Of a stretch of 64,000 nucleotides of DNA, positions 1 to 11,892 are shown in pieces; position 1 is the first letter of the stretch; every line of letters begins with the position of its first letter. Under the pieces are notes generated by a model. That model was not told the origin of the DNA. It was given only the letters and a program-made list of their open reading frames with translations, and searched no databases. Source of the DNA: Antitrichia curtipendula. Lineage: Eukaryota; Streptophyta; Bryopsida; Hypnales; Leucodontaceae. The stretch is taken from NCBI GenBank assembly GCA_951230915.1, contig OX579635.1, positions 24,242,001 to 24,306,000 on the forward strand. Reading direction: 5' to 3'. Position numbers and translations under genes: made by a program.

Positions 1-600
1 ATTTCATTTTTATATTGAAATCAATTATCCACCATGAATCTTCAAAGGGGATGGGATAATTTGAAAATGAGAGCTTGACCGCTCATTGTCAAAATGTAAA
101 ATTTTTGTTTGATGTAGAATTTCAGATCTCATTTAGTCATAGTAAAATAACTTTTTTCCAAAAAAATTGAACCAAAAGAATATGGGAAATCTTTCTAAGT
201 TTCATCTCCAAAAATATGTTTGATGTTTCAATCCTCCAATCAAAAGTTACAGATAAAATTTAGAGAAAATGCTTGAAAATGTAAAAAAAGAAAATATTTT
301 TTCCAACACCTCTTTGAAATTTGTCTATAACTTTTGATTAGAGGCTAGAAATCTCAAACATATTTTTGAAGATAAAAAATTCAAATTGATCTCCCAACTT
401 TTTTTAGTTCAAAGTTTTTTGAAAAAAGATATTCTACTATGTCTAAATGAGGTTTGAAACTCTACTTCAAACACAATTTCTACTTTATTTTGACTATGAG
501 CGGTAGAGCTTCTACTACTTTTAATTTACATATCCCGCATTGTTTGTTTCACCTTCTACCACCCCATGTGTATATAAGTAAAGAGCTTATCTAAGCAATT
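1..600. mobile_element. Large foldback element, copy 1
   Basis: Arms at 53-261 and 317-536 are imperfect reverse complements with a ~55-base loop. Matching landmarks are GAGAGCTTGACCGCTCATTG versus TATGAGCGGTAGAGCTTCT, and CCTCCAATCAAAAGTTACAG versus CTATAACTTTTGATTAGAGG. Outer sequence (1-52) also matches the flank of copy 2 at 4961-5003, so the element may begin before this window. No coding capacity is visible. It would be called a foldback MITE; the superfamily is unknown. Confidence 0.7.
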
Positions 601-763
601 CTAAACTCTAATCATGATTGGCTTTCACAACATTGTGTAGTAATATAGTCCATCAGTCCCTTGATTTCAAAGGACTCTATTCTATTTCCATGGAAGTTTT
701 ATTTGAGATTTGGAAGTTTTATTGGTGTTGGCCTTATTTTGCAGTTGCGTCCGAGGATATATT

Positions 764-985
764 AAGGTCGAACCACCCATTCCCGATCAGGGACCTAATT
801 GCGATCAAATGTAAAGACCGTATTCATTTTAGAACTTAAATGTTCTTACACCATAGATAGCTTATGGTTTTGATCAACAAACCATAAGCTATCTATGGTG
901 TAAGAACATTTAAGTTCTAAAATGAATATGGACTTTACATTTGATCGCAATTAGGTCCCTGATCGGGAATGGGTGGTTCGACCTT
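764..985. repeat. Near-perfect 107-bp-arm hairpin
   Basis: 764-870 and 879-985 are reverse complements with only about two mismatched positions (in the GTAAAGACCGTATTC part) and an 8-base loop. The closing arms read ACCATAGATAGCTTATGGTTT and its complement. Such low divergence suggests recent formation or ongoing gene conversion. If transcribed it would give a long perfect RNA hairpin. It could be a foldback MITE, but no target duplication is evident. Confidence 0.85.
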
Positions 986-1144
986 ATGCGCTTCATTTCT
1001 CTGACACATTTTCACGCGTGCATCAATAGTTACTGATTTGGTGTGGTATATTTCACACCATTTCATCCCTCGGATGAAATGATGTGGGATACTCCACATC
1101 ATTCTGTTCAGGGGAGGCAGTACCAACGAATGTTATGATAATGT

Positions 1145-1513
1145 AAGGTAGGAGGCTATTAAAGCAACCCTTTAAGAGCTAATTGCATTTTCAGGGAAGC
1201 TAAATTCCTTGAAATAATTTTCAGTAAATTTTACTAGGAAATAAAATGGAATTGACATCTAATCCAAGTCGTTTCATATTTATTGGACCTTTGCAGAATT
1301 AGTTACAAAACTTTGAAGTTGAAACGCAGTGGGTTCTATAAGCAACCCCCTCCTGAAATGTACGACGTTGGTACAATGAAGAAAGTAAAATGTACGACGT
1401 TGGTACAATGAAGAAAGTAAAATGTACGACGTTGGTACAATGAAGAAAGTAAAATGTACCTCTGTGTTAGAGGTCGGTTTTAGAGACAGGTCGCTTTTAC
1501 AGCCCACTACCTT
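1145..1513. mobile_element. TA-flanked MITE, AAGGTAGGAGGCT family, copy with 32-bp triplication
   Basis: Left end (T)AAGGTAGGAGGCT; right end read inward AAGGTAGTGGGCT; both ends abut TA. The interior carries three identical 32-bp units (AAATGTACGACGTTGGTACA...) at 1356-1451. A diverged relative lies at 11018-11332. It is non-coding. Confidence 0.65.
1356..1451 (+). repeat. Three identical 32-bp tandem units
   Basis: Units start at 1356, 1388 and 1420, each AAATGTACGACGTTGGTACA followed by ATGAAGAAAGTA, without a mismatch. A truncated fourth unit starts at 1452. Perfect identity implies recent expansion inside an older element. Confidence 0.9.
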
Positions 1514-1878
1514 ATCATGTGTTTTGGATCAGGGAGTCCATATTGTAAAAATTAAACTTACGGTCTCTGTTGAGGTCTCTGTGTGAGGGTCCTGTGAAGA
1601 ACTTACTTGTCATATCTACTCAAGAAAAGGACGGACCAATCAATTCCTTATCAGAAATGCTAACCATTGTGGCTCTTTGGCTAGGAACTGAAGCACTGAA
1701 AATTTTGCAGCTTACTGACTGTACCAAATTTCCAACTTACGTTATGACAACGTCTAAGTCGGCTAGTTTCCAGACTTTATGAAAATTGCTCAGTGAGAAT
1801 ATTCTTGGATAAGACTTTAGCCGATTGAGTTCAAACATTGAAAACCAATTCGGATTTCACGTTGGCAGGGAGCTGCAT

Positions 1879-2660
1879 AAGGTAGGAGGCTCAGAAATGG
1901 CACATCTAAGGGCTGGTCCGCCTTTTTCGTGTATTTCACTGGACGGGAATAATTTTAGATGGGAAAAATAGATGAGAAATCTAACCCAAGTGGTTTTGTA
2001 TTTTTTCAAGCATTTTTGAATTACTTATGAATTTTCAAACGAGTTGGGTCATAGGTTCCTATTTATGACCCTAGGTCTTCTGTAGACGGATCATTTGCAA
2101 TTATGAAGAAAGATGGGGAAAGCGAAGTGAATGATTGGTTCTTGCAATTGATAATACTTTTTTCTTTGATTCATTCAATGACAATACATGTCAATTACAG
2201 GACCAACTCATGTCCATTTCACAACCATTTGTAGGGTCCGTTCTTAATGCCTGCTCCATTTCAGAGCCTCCTACCTTAAGGTCTGGTCCGCCTTTTTTGT
2301 GTATTTCATTGGACGGAAATAATTTTAGCTCATTTTTCATACAAAGAGAAATAGATGAGGAATCTAACCCATGTGGTTTTGTATTAATCCAATAATTTTT
2401 GAATTACTTATGAATTTTCAAATGAGTTGGGTCGTAGGTCCCTATTTATGACCATAGGTCTTTTATAAACGGTTCACTTGCAATTCTAAAGAGAGACGGG
2501 GAAAGCTAAGCGAATGATTGGTTGTTGCAATTGATAATGTTTTTTTCCTTGATTCATTCAATGATTATACATGTCAATTTCATACCCAACTCATGTCCAT
2601 TTCATAGCCATTTGTAGGATCCGTTCATAATGCCTGTTCCATTTCAGAGCCTCCTACCTT
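1879..2660. mobile_element. Head-to-tail dimer of an AAGGTAGGAGGCTC-family MITE
   Basis: The left terminus is at 1879 (AAGGTAGGAGGCTCAGAAAT). Right termini lie at 2277 and 2660 (both TTTCAGAGCCTCCTACCTT). Unit 1 (1879-2277) and unit 2 (2278-2660) share GGTCTGGTCCGCC, GAATTACTTATGAATTTTCA and CCTATTTATGACC. Unit 2 has no full left terminus of its own. Outer flanks are T/A. A third copy in reverse orientation lies at 54371-54783. Confidence 0.75.
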
Positions 2661-2790
2661 ATATATGGATTCAACACCTACAATCATTTTAATTCTACCA
2701 TAGGCTTAGAATGATGCTTTAGCTAGATTAATTTTTCAATTAATTCTTTTACTCAGTTGGAATTGGAAGGGAAGTTCGTCAATGAAGTTA

Positions 2791-3243
2791 GGGCCACTTC
2801 ACACTATGGCCGTCCAAGTTGAGAGGTCGTGGGATTGAGTGACCAAATTTTGTTGAGAGTTCAAAGAAAATGAGCAATAAATAGGTAATAAAATATAGGA
2901 ATTGGAGCCTTTGGTCAACCACAGTGTGAAGCCTTCAAAGGCCAAGCCCGAAGTCCAAACTCTTAGTAATGAACTTCCACCTACCAATCTAATGGTTGAG
3001 ATCTTGTCATAAGTCGACGGCCTTTTGGCCATAGTTTAGGGCTCCACTTCTAGCCGCCCAAACTTCCTTTGAAAGTCTGTCACCATGAAGGCAATTTATT
3101 GCCACGTAGGTAGTTGGAGGGCAATGGCCTTTGGACTTGTGCCTTCTAGTGTGAAGGGTCGAAAAGCCAAACTCTTGGTTTCTTAAAATTAGATTGGTAG
3201 AAATCCACATACTCTCACCTTTGACCATAGTGTGAAGTGGCCC
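2791..3243. mobile_element. Tourist-type MITE (PIF/Harbinger), TSD TTA
   Basis: Terminal inverted repeats GGGCCACTTCACACTATGG (left) and the same read inward from 3243 are perfect over 19 bp. The element is flanked by TTA at 2788-2790 and 3244-3246. A GGGCC start plus a TTA duplication is the hallmark of Tourist MITEs. The 453-bp interior has weak subrepeats of CACACTATGG-like sequence and no gene. Confidence 0.85.
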
Positions 3244-3246
3244 TTA

Positions 3247-4384
3247 TAGTAACAATGAATTGCAACTAGTGTGCCCTGTGCCGTTGCCGCCATTGTCAAA
3301 AGAAAAATGAATTTTCTAATTTTTTTACTCAAAAGACTTCAAAATTCCACAACTTTCAAGCCATAGGTCCCAAGTTCCAATGCCATAAAACAAAGCCCAT
3401 GCACCCCTCCTCACCAAGAGCTTTCCGACGGAACCAAGAACGTGACGAGGGGACGCACACTTTGGGAGGTCCCAATGTAACAAACAAATAAACAACGTAA
3501 TTTAATGAATGGATGGTTTTGCAAACTTAATCCCTGAAGGACCATTGTTCCTTTGAGGGAAGAATTAGATTTTGGACAAGTACATATCACGTATGGTCTC
3601 AATTTTTGTCATGGTCTTTTGAAACTTTTTTTGAAGATAGAAAAATGATTATCTTTGTGGAAATATAATGTTTTTTCTATTGGTGCCTGTAAATAAAAGT
3701 TGTAAACCAGATAAGTTAAAAATAGGGGAGACCATGCAACAAAAACACACACTTGTAGGATTCATTCTTGAATGCAATTTTTCAATTAAAAATAAATAAA
3801 AAATTCGACATGGTTTAATTTGCTTGCTAGAACAATCACACCATTGGGATTAGTGCATTTTAATTCCATCTTAGAGATATTGATAATTTAGATTTTCCTT
3901 CTATTTTGCACCTACTTCTACTTGAAATTAAGTTTTTTTGAATTTTTTTTCCTACTCTCAGCTCAACTCTCCACCATAAAGATTTGAACCTCAAAACTTT
4001 GTAGTGCAAAAATTTTTAATTAAGAAGGTTCAAAGTCAAATAATCTAATCTCGCAATATGCGAAAAACACACTTGTTTTCATCACTTTAAATGCAAATAT
4101 CTTGCAATCTATGTGGTCAAAAATTCTGAAATTTATTCCACATATTTTCATACTACCGTAGGTGTAGGGTTGCTTTGCTCGTGCTCAAGCAAATAATTAA
4201 TTAATTTGAAAATTTAAGGTTTGCCACCTAGAAAAGGAATTTTTTTAATTCAACTCCTTGGATAAATAAATAATTATAGTTTTGCCTTTCATCAAAGATT
4301 TAACCTAAATCATCCACCCTGACACAACGACTAACCTTATACATAAGTCTCTTGCATAGTTTTAAAAACCACTAACATGTGAAG
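3247..4384. other. No feature seen
   Basis: AT-rich DNA with no supported gene or paired termini. A lone TTAATCCCTGAAGGACC at 3527 resembles the TTAA-family start but has no visible partner. Confidence 0.5.
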
Positions 4385-5010
4385 GGAAATGAAAAAGACC
4401 ATCTATTTATACAAGAAAGGTGGTAGGGGATAAAACAAACCATGTGGGATAGGTATGTAAATTAAGATTAATAAAAATTCAACCGCTCACAGTAAGGTCA
4501 AAAACAGAAATTGTGTTCAAAGTAGAATTTGATGGTCAAATGATGGATTGGAATTTGATGGTCATTTAGGCATTGTAGAATATATTTTTCCCAAAACCTT
4601 TGAATTGGATGAATATGGAAAATTAAGCTAGCTTTCATCTCCAAGAATCTAGTTGAAATTTCAAGCCTCCAATCAAAAGTTATGGACAAAGTTCATGGAG
4701 GGTTGGAAGGGACATTTTCTTTGACATTTCAAACAACCTCTCTGAATTTTGTCCATTACTTTTTATTAAAGGCTCAAAATGACAAATAGATTTTTGGAGA
4801 TGAAAGTTAGCTTGATTTCTCAACTTTTCTTTGTTTAAAGTTTTTTGGAAAAAATTATTCTACTATTGCTATGACAAAATGAGGTCTAAAATTATACTTT
4901 AAAACACAATTCCTACATTTTGATAACAAGCAGTCAAGCTCTCATCTTCAATTTATCCCATATGCTATGAGGATTCATGATGGACAATGGATTTCATTAC
5001 AAAAATGACC
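4385..5010. mobile_element. Large foldback element, copy 2
   Basis: Arms at 4446-4694 and 4743-4960 mirror each other and match copy 1 (CCTCCAATCAAAAGTTATGG, GTCAAGCTCTCATCTTCA). Shared outer sequence such as GTGGTAGGGGATAAAACAAA (4410s), found reversed at ~547-575 in copy 1, extends the element to roughly 4385-5010. It lies in the opposite orientation to copy 1. Confidence 0.7.
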
Positions 5011-5342
5011 TCTCCGCACTTCACTCTTACATAATGTCAATGAAATACTTCCTGTACTTGGTCATCAAAAAAAATTTGATGGTCAAATGATGGATTGGGA
5101 CTTGCTCATGGACTTATTGTTCTTACTTTAAAGTCTTTGTTTATTTATTTTTATTGTTTCTCACATGCTATAATTTCTAAATATTTTGTCATTCTTTTCA
5201 CTTTTTTTCATTTTTCATTTGCCAAGTGGCTTGTGCATCATTCTCATTTTTGAAAATTGGAAAACTTGCTAATGTGATTGAAATTGCCTTGATGACACCT
5301 CCCCCACCCCCTCCAGTTAGCTATATTGAATAGGGATATTAA

Positions 5343-5530
5343 CCCCTGAAAGACCAACATGTAATTTTTGGCAGTATAAATTTTTGGGTAAATACATGTG
5401 GCTAGAGATTTTCATATTTTGGGCTGAAATTTTAAAAGAAGGTGGGAACAAAGAATATCTTTCACATGCACTAAATTTCATGACATTTGAAAATATGAGT
5501 CAAAACGCTCCATTCCTTTGAGCTCCAACC
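5343..5530 (+). repeat. TTAA-family terminus (CCCCTGAAAGACC), copy a
   Basis: TTAA (5339-5342) then CCCCTGAAAGACCAACATG. The next ~190 bases match the reverse complement of 24430-24622 (TTTTTGGCA, GAGATTTTCATATTTTGGGC, CACATGCACTAAATTTCATG). No opposite end is found within a few kb. Confidence 0.55.
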
Positions 5531-5540
5531 CATAGTTTTT

Positions 5541-6081
5541 TGGGTGTAAACAAGACCTTTATTGCAGAAAATTGTAGATGTTTAAAACATGGTGTACAGG
5601 GTCTACACACTTCCATAACTATTGATATGCATCCAAGGTAGGTATTTATATGATGTGTCGTGTCGATCAATTAGTATGGGTCCCCTCAATGCCATCTCAT
5701 CTTGATCCTTTCACTTGGTACATAGCCATAGCAATGAACCTGGACTTGTTTTCAGACTAAATACGTTTAGCAAACTCCAGTTCCCTCTGATGGAAACCAT
5801 GTGCGCAGACTGCTGGACATACGTACTAATGACTTAATAAAGTTATCAACAGCAGTTCTAACTTACATAACTTATGTCCACAGGATGAGAGTACATCATG
5901 CAGAGGGCGAAAACAGGATAAGACTCAAGTCTCTGCATACACATCTGCACTTGCAGTCCAGCAGCACCCGAAGGTGACTGCATTCCATTAAAGTAGTCGC
6001 CACTGTCTCACTGACCGTATGTCTGGGGATCCCAGAACTTAGTTTATGGAATTTAGTGCAATATGCTACATTGAGAGTGAG
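5541..6081. other. Unassigned, partly GC-richer stretch
   Basis: 5740-6080 is less AT-rich than its surroundings, and a minus-strand open stretch crosses it. It could be eroded gene or UTR sequence. Nothing recognisable is encoded. Confidence 0.3.
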
Positions 6082-6243
6082 TAAGGTAACTCTGCCTATG
6101 ACAGGCCAACTTTGGACTAGCCTAATGCAGGCAAAAAAATTTATGAGCAGTACATGTGTATTGTGAAATGTACTGCTCATGAAATTTTTTTGCCTGCAAT
6201 AGGCTGGTCCAAAACTCTGCCTGTCATAGGCAGAGTTACCTTA
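6082..6243. mobile_element. Foldback MITE with AAGGTAACTCTGCC ends
   Basis: The two halves pair almost fully around 6162: TAAGGTAACTCTGCCTATGA on the left, its complement on the right, plus TATGAGCAGTACAT near the centre. TAAGGTA ends resemble those of the AAGGTAGGAGG and 57071-57236 families. Outer trinucleotides GTA/GTA may be a target duplication. Confidence 0.65.
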
Positions 6244-6472
6244 GTACTAAAAAAAGAAAAAGAAAAAAGAAAGGATCTTGCATGTAGTAAAAGGATTGTT
6301 GAGAGTACTATAACACAAAAAACTGATTCAATAGATGTTGATTCCAATGTCAATGGAGGAAGTTGCAAACTGGCTATCAAAGTCTATTGCTTGTTGCAGT
6401 TTGGGCTAAAATCTAGTTCTTTCAAGGTGTTTTTTTGCCAATGTACACTTAGCTACTAGTAGCAATGGAGTG

Positions 6473-6508
6473 AATTTTAGCCAATTTTAGCCAATTTTAG
6501 CCAATTTT
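6473..6508 (+). repeat. 10-bp tandem repeat (AGCCAATTTT)
   Basis: Three and a half exact copies of TTTTAGCCAA occur in a row. It is a simple microsatellite-like array. Confidence 0.9.
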
Positions 6509-6628
6509 GTTGGTGGTCTTTGAGTGTCAGGATTTGACATAATTTTCTGGAAATACCTCAAGGTATATTTTGAAGAAGGTCGTTGGGGGGGGCCGTGTGA
6601 AATGGCTTGTATGTTGCTCAAGAGCATT

Positions 6629-6836
6629 CATCATAAGAACCCTATGTTTTTTGTGATGCAATTTTAAGTGACATTCACCTATTTTTATGTCAACAATAAT
6701 GTCAAATATAACATTTGATAAAAAAAAATGTTATGTTATGTTATAAAAAGATGCTATGTTTGACATTATTGTTGACATAGAAACAAGTGAATGTCACCTA
6801 AAATTGCGTCACAAAAAACATGGGGTTCTTATAGTG
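6629..6836. mobile_element. CACTA-type foldback MITE
   Basis: Two ~90-base arms form a long hairpin: CATAAGAACCCTATGTTTTT and TGTCAACAATAATGTCAAAT on the left pair with their complements on the right. The right end reads inward CACTATAAGAACCCC; the left end is CATCATAAGAACCC, apparently mutated. Flanks ATT/ATC are an imperfect 3-bp duplication. There is no coding potential. Confidence 0.65.
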
Positions 6837-8101
6837 ATCTCCATTGGAGCAACAAAACTTCACCATGAGGAGGTCCACTTGTTTAGAACACCTCAATACC
6901 AATGAGGGCAAAGTGGACAACAAGTGTTGAAGGCCTTCAAAATATTCCCCGAGCACTCTTATTGCATCAAAAATAGACACATGCACCATATTTAAGTTTA
7001 GTTTGTTTAGTTTTCATGCCCATTTGTATAATTGTTCAATTCAATATTTATGAAACACGTATGGTGAATAAAGATGGAAGACTTGAAGTTAGAGAACTTG
7101 CCAAATATGGATTTGAAGTTATTATAAAAATATTGGAGTGGCAATGCTTTTAAAGTGGAGATCACTTCTTTGCCCCATCCGTGCAATTGTCTATATTAAT
7201 CCTTAAATGTCCAAGGATCCTGAATATGTTGTAGTCACGACATGGGATTTTTTTTGTATTTGATGTGAATGATGCATGAAATTGATACCATATACACCAC
7301 CCAAAAAGTTATACATTGTTCTGACACTTTTTTGACATCTTTTTCTCAACATGTTTCTTGATATTATGAAATTCATAATGACTCAATAAGCTTTTCAACT
7401 CCAAAATGTTGATTTTTTTTTTCAGTGCTCGTTTTGATAATGAAGAATCAATTAAAAGAAAATGAGATTCTTTTCTAAAATTTTGGAGTATAAAAAGTTT
7501 TGAAGAAAACAAAAAAAAAGTGTAAGAAATATATTTTAAAAATGTAAAAATAATTTTCAAAAAGAATGTCAATAAAAGTGTTCAAAAACATGGTTTTCAC
7601 TTTTCATAAAATTTAGAGGTATTTGCTCAAAAGACCTTTCAATACAAAACAACTTAGGGTTTGATTTGGATTGCTCTTATCCTCCAAAAATAAGAAGGAT
7701 TCAAATCCAAGCGCTTGGATTTGGAGCAACTTTAGGAGTCTTCTAGTATATTTATTTATTTATTTACTGCCATTGTATTTTACTCTCTTTCTAACACTCT
7801 TTTTGACACTGTTTTTAGAATTAAAATGTCAAAAAACAATTTTTAATCAAAAAGTATATATTTGTTGAAGTTGACAATAAGCAATTTTTTGCCATAGCAA
7901 TGAGAATAGGATAGGATAGCTGATTGATAGAAAACAAACTAAACTATTGAATTTTACTTTGTAATGGAATTGAGAAATTTAGAGATTTAAGAATGTTGTA
8001 ACAAACATCATACAACTCATATTATTTTTTAGCAAGAAAATGATCAAAATTGAACTCACTTGAATATTTTTTTCATTAAGAGACCATTTATCTTACTACT
8101 A
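6837..8101. other. No feature seen
   Basis: AT-rich DNA with A- and T-runs. Short open stretches at 7309-7572 and 7671-7868 have low-complexity lysine/phenylalanine or leucine content expected by chance. Confidence 0.5.
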
Positions 8102-8633
8102 CTCCCCTTCATCCCAAAATGATCTTCATGTTGTACTTTGTGCTTTTGAGAATTGGTCAAATTTAGCTTTTTATTACTATTTGGAACCAACAAAACAACT
8201 CTGAGCAATAGTTCCCCCTCCATCTATGCAATCATCAATTGAAAGACAAATAAAATGATTGAAGGGGTCAATCAACATTGTTTGTTTTTAAATTTTATAT
8301 TTATTTAAGTGTTGCCTGATTGAAGGAGATGAAGCTTTGGAAGGTGGTACATAAGTCCACACATGGTTTTGGGCCCATACTAACTACCGACAAAATGACA
8401 CTTTGCACTCAACAATTATATGTCCATTGGTGCTTTGTAAAAATGTCCCAAAAATTCCACTTTCCAACATTTCCAAATTGCATTTTGAAAAGGGTTCCAA
8501 AACTCAAAATTTCTAAGATGTTGGGAGTGCACAAAACTCTACTTACAAAGTGAAATAGGTTTTTAAGATGTTATTTTCAGCCTTCAGCCATAACATTTTA
8601 TCCAACATGACGAGAATTTTGGTACATATGGAG
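8102..8633. mobile_element. Stowaway-like MITE, TA-flanked
   Basis: Left end TA-CTCCCCTTCATCCCAAAA; right end read inward TA-CTCCATATGTACCAAAA. Both continue into a shared TC(T/G)TCATGTTG. CTCC...CCCAAAA ends next to TA are typical Stowaway (Tc1/mariner) termini. The interior has no transposase; the 77-codon frame at 8320-8553 has no known motif. Confidence 0.65.
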
Positions 8634-10687
8634 TACTAGATTACCAGTTATATAAAAATCTTTATAAGCAAAGCACCATTATATGATGAAATGAGAATTC
8701 ATAAATGAAAGCAATTCTAGTGAATACAGATCTAACTGAAGGAAATTGCAAGAGAGTGTTTTTAAAACACAAATTTTAAAACAGTGATCTAATGTAATTG
8801 GAATTCACAATGAAGGTGGATATGCCTATTTTCAATATATATCCAAAAAATTAATTAATTAGGCATAAAACATTGACTTTGAAAATTTGCCACAATCATG
8901 TGGTTTTAGGAGTTTGGAGTACTAAGGAATTTGGAATAGTTGACTGATAATTATAATAGAATAATTAAAATATGAATTAATTTTATATTGTATCAAAGTT
9001 CTAATGCTGAGCTTTGGTATCCATTTTGAATATGGAAAGAAATATATTTGATTTTTATGAATGACCATTTTAATAGAGTTTTATGAATGGTTCATGTTGT
9101 TTTATTCTAAATTTTTATTTTTTATTTTTTACAAATTACAACATCAAAATATCAATTGTCTTAAGATTTTTAATTTTTTTCTTTCTAATTAGATAATTAT
9201 TTTATGTTTAATCTTCCTTAGTTATAATCTTCTTAATCCTTTAGGGTAGAACGTGCCTGTTTTGTTTTGTTTAACTTGAATTCTGCGAATTGGGATATGT
9301 GCTTGGCTTCATTTACCTAAGAGGTGGGAACGAAGTGTGAGGGCACGGAAATTTTAAATTGGAAGAGCCACAATTCGTGGGCAGGGCACAAGTATCCAAA
9401 CTACATGGACTGAATATGTAGGGGGCAGGGCCACATGTTGTGCAAAAGAGGATTATAACTACAATAAATGATGGATTCAGATTGGGCACATGTCGGGAAG
9501 GGACAACGGGCGTCTTTCAATGAAAACTCACAAGAACATGGAAGGATGGTGTGTAGAGGAATACTATGGATGTGCCAACGGAGCTACTTTCATCCAAATG
9601 TGTGGACATTCATTGGACACATGGACATTTGCCAACAACTCATTTTGGCGCCAGACGAGAATTCCATAGCAAGGACAATAAGTCCGGGGAGCATCTTAAG
9701 CGCAAGGGGGCGAGCTCCTATTACCGTGCGGATCACTTTGGTATTGCCATGCAGATTGAGAGCAAGGGTTTCCTTGAAGAGATAAAATGCCTACACGGTG
9801 CATACATAAGTGATCGGGATTGGACTTGTCAATTGAGCGTGCAATCATAGTGGGTTTAGGCTATGAATGGGAGAGGAGGGCTTGTTGAAATGATGTTGAG
9901 GGATGGAGACGAAGCTTAAGACCAATATGGATTCTCCAAGTTGTTTTGGGGGATTTTGTGGAGCACTGAGAGCAGGTCGTGGGATTATTTTACTATGAGC
10001 AATAGAGGTGACAGGAGTTGCCATGAAAATGGGGCATCGTGAGGGAGGAGACCGCGGCCTTTTTTGAAAACCTTGCAATGGCAGACCATTATTGCAAGAG
10101 AGTGACTACCTCCTCCGAAATTGCCAAGGAATCTCAAGCACATTGTTGGAAGATTACATGAGTGGATTGTTGGGTTGGAATTTAAGGTGGAGGAGTAGGA
10201 TTGTGTGGAAGGGCTACTCAGTTGAGATTATCTCTTGTTGTTGCCAAGGCCTACTAATACTATATTGGATCCCTTTGAGGGGGTTGTGTGAACATCAACA
10301 CTTTGCTAAATTTTTTGGTGCAATTTGGCGAGGGTTTTGGGTTGGATTGCGAGGCCTACAAGGTTGGACAAGGTTGGACTACAAATGCATTTATATTATA
10401 TAAGATCAGGTGTGTACAATAGGCATTGACTCCCATGAGCCTTAAAAACTTCCAATTGAATGTAGCCATAGGTTTGATGGACTTGGAAGGTCAACAATTT
10501 CCACCTCAACCAAACCAAATTCACCAACGCCAACCTCACTTACCTTTTAGAGCTCCAAGCTGAATGAAGTGTGTGGAGTGCTCCCGAAAGGCACAAGATG
10601 TTTGCTCACGTCACGGCAATGTCCGTTTGCATCTTGGGCAACGTTGGATATTTTTTCACCGTAAGCATGAGTAACATGTTTGTTTAA

Positions 10688-11576
10688 CCCTTTAGTGACT
10701 GGTTGACCACATTTTGGTCGATCTATGGACTCTATGCTTGTTGTAGGCCAAAATACACCTAATTTGTAAAAATCCAAAGAGGAACGGAGTTAGAGCATCT
10801 CTAGATGCTCATTTTAAACCAAATTGTTTGGCAAGGCATGCAATAATGTGTGAGGTATGTTAGTTTGAATGAATCTGTGCTAGCTAAAGAAATGTACAAA
10901 TAAGCTTCAATCTAGGCAAATTTTTATCAAAATACACGAGCCATGAAGGCAACAATGTTGCTTGGCAAACCCACCACCGTCTAGTCTATGAAATCCAAGG
11001 ATGTACATGGATTAGCTAAAGTAGGAGGGCCAAAAACTATCCATCTAAGAGTTGAAATTGAATTTTGGGGAGGTAAAAAATTTTGAATTATATTTCATTA
11101 AAATTTCCTTGAAAAACAAGTAGAATTGGCATTTAATCAAGTTATTTCATGTTTTTGGAACTTTATAGAATTAGTTATGAATTTTTGAAGTTGAAATGGT
11201 AGAGGTTTAAAAAGCATGAAATGTACATTTTTTGTACATTCTTGTGAAGATGGAAAACCAAGATGTACAAACAATTTATATTTGAGAAGTGGAGTGTTTT
11301 AGAGTGTGAGAGAATTTTGAGCCACCTACTTTAGAGACAATTTTTGCTTGGTTGTAGTAGATTTAGTTCTCACTTCAATCTTTGAGCCATTCTCATGTCT
11401 AAATTAAAGCTTCGATCACCTTCATTCTTGTGGCAATACATTGCCAAGGCCTTGTAGCCTCAATTTCTATGGTCCAATCAGATTTATCTAGCTCAAAGCT
11501 CATTCCAAAATAACTTTTTAAAAGTATATATTGAAAAAATGATTCGCCGCTCAAATCAACCACGGTCACTAAAGGG
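10688..11576. mobile_element. TTAA-flanked element with CCCTTTAGTGAC termini
   Basis: Left: TTAA (10684-10687) then CCCTTTAGTGACTGGTTGA. Right, inward: TTAA (11577-11580) then CCCTTTAGTGACCGTGG. Thirteen bases of inverted repeat plus a TTAA target resemble piggyBac-type insertion. It is 889 bp and holds the MITE 11018-11332. Confidence 0.5.
11018..11332. mobile_element. Diverged TA-flanked MITE related to 1145-1513
   Basis: Ends AAAGTAGGAGGGC and, inward from the right, AAAGTAGGTGGCTC, each next to TA. Interior matches 1145-1513 (TTTTGGAACTTTATAGAATTAGTTATGAA-like part, GAAATGTACATT). It lies inside the TTAA-flanked element 10688-11576. Confidence 0.6.
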
Positions 11577-11892
11577 TTAATTGTGCAGAGTGGATGCAAT
11601 TTGTGGCATTGCTCGGGCTTAGTCTCCAAATCAACCAATAGAGGTAAACTACCACATTCATTTACTAGTTGCTAGTTTTCTTCTTTTGTAGTTGTTCATA
11701 ATTGCTGCCCCTAACTCCAAATGTTGATTTCCTCTCCTTTATGTTGCTACACAAGTCCATTTTGGCTTGACGACGTGCTCAGCTCCCTTTTCAGACCTTC
11801 AGTGACTAGCTTATTTATTTAAGGGCACATCAATTTTTGGCACCATGCGGTGTTCTTGGCAACAACTCATTTAGATGCTCCTCTTTGTTTTA

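Noticed and set aside
9468..9850. Overlapping 105- and 94-codon frames as a gene
   Set aside because: Two frames overlap, neither has a motif I recognise, and sense content fades on both sides. Recorded only as possible eroded coding DNA.
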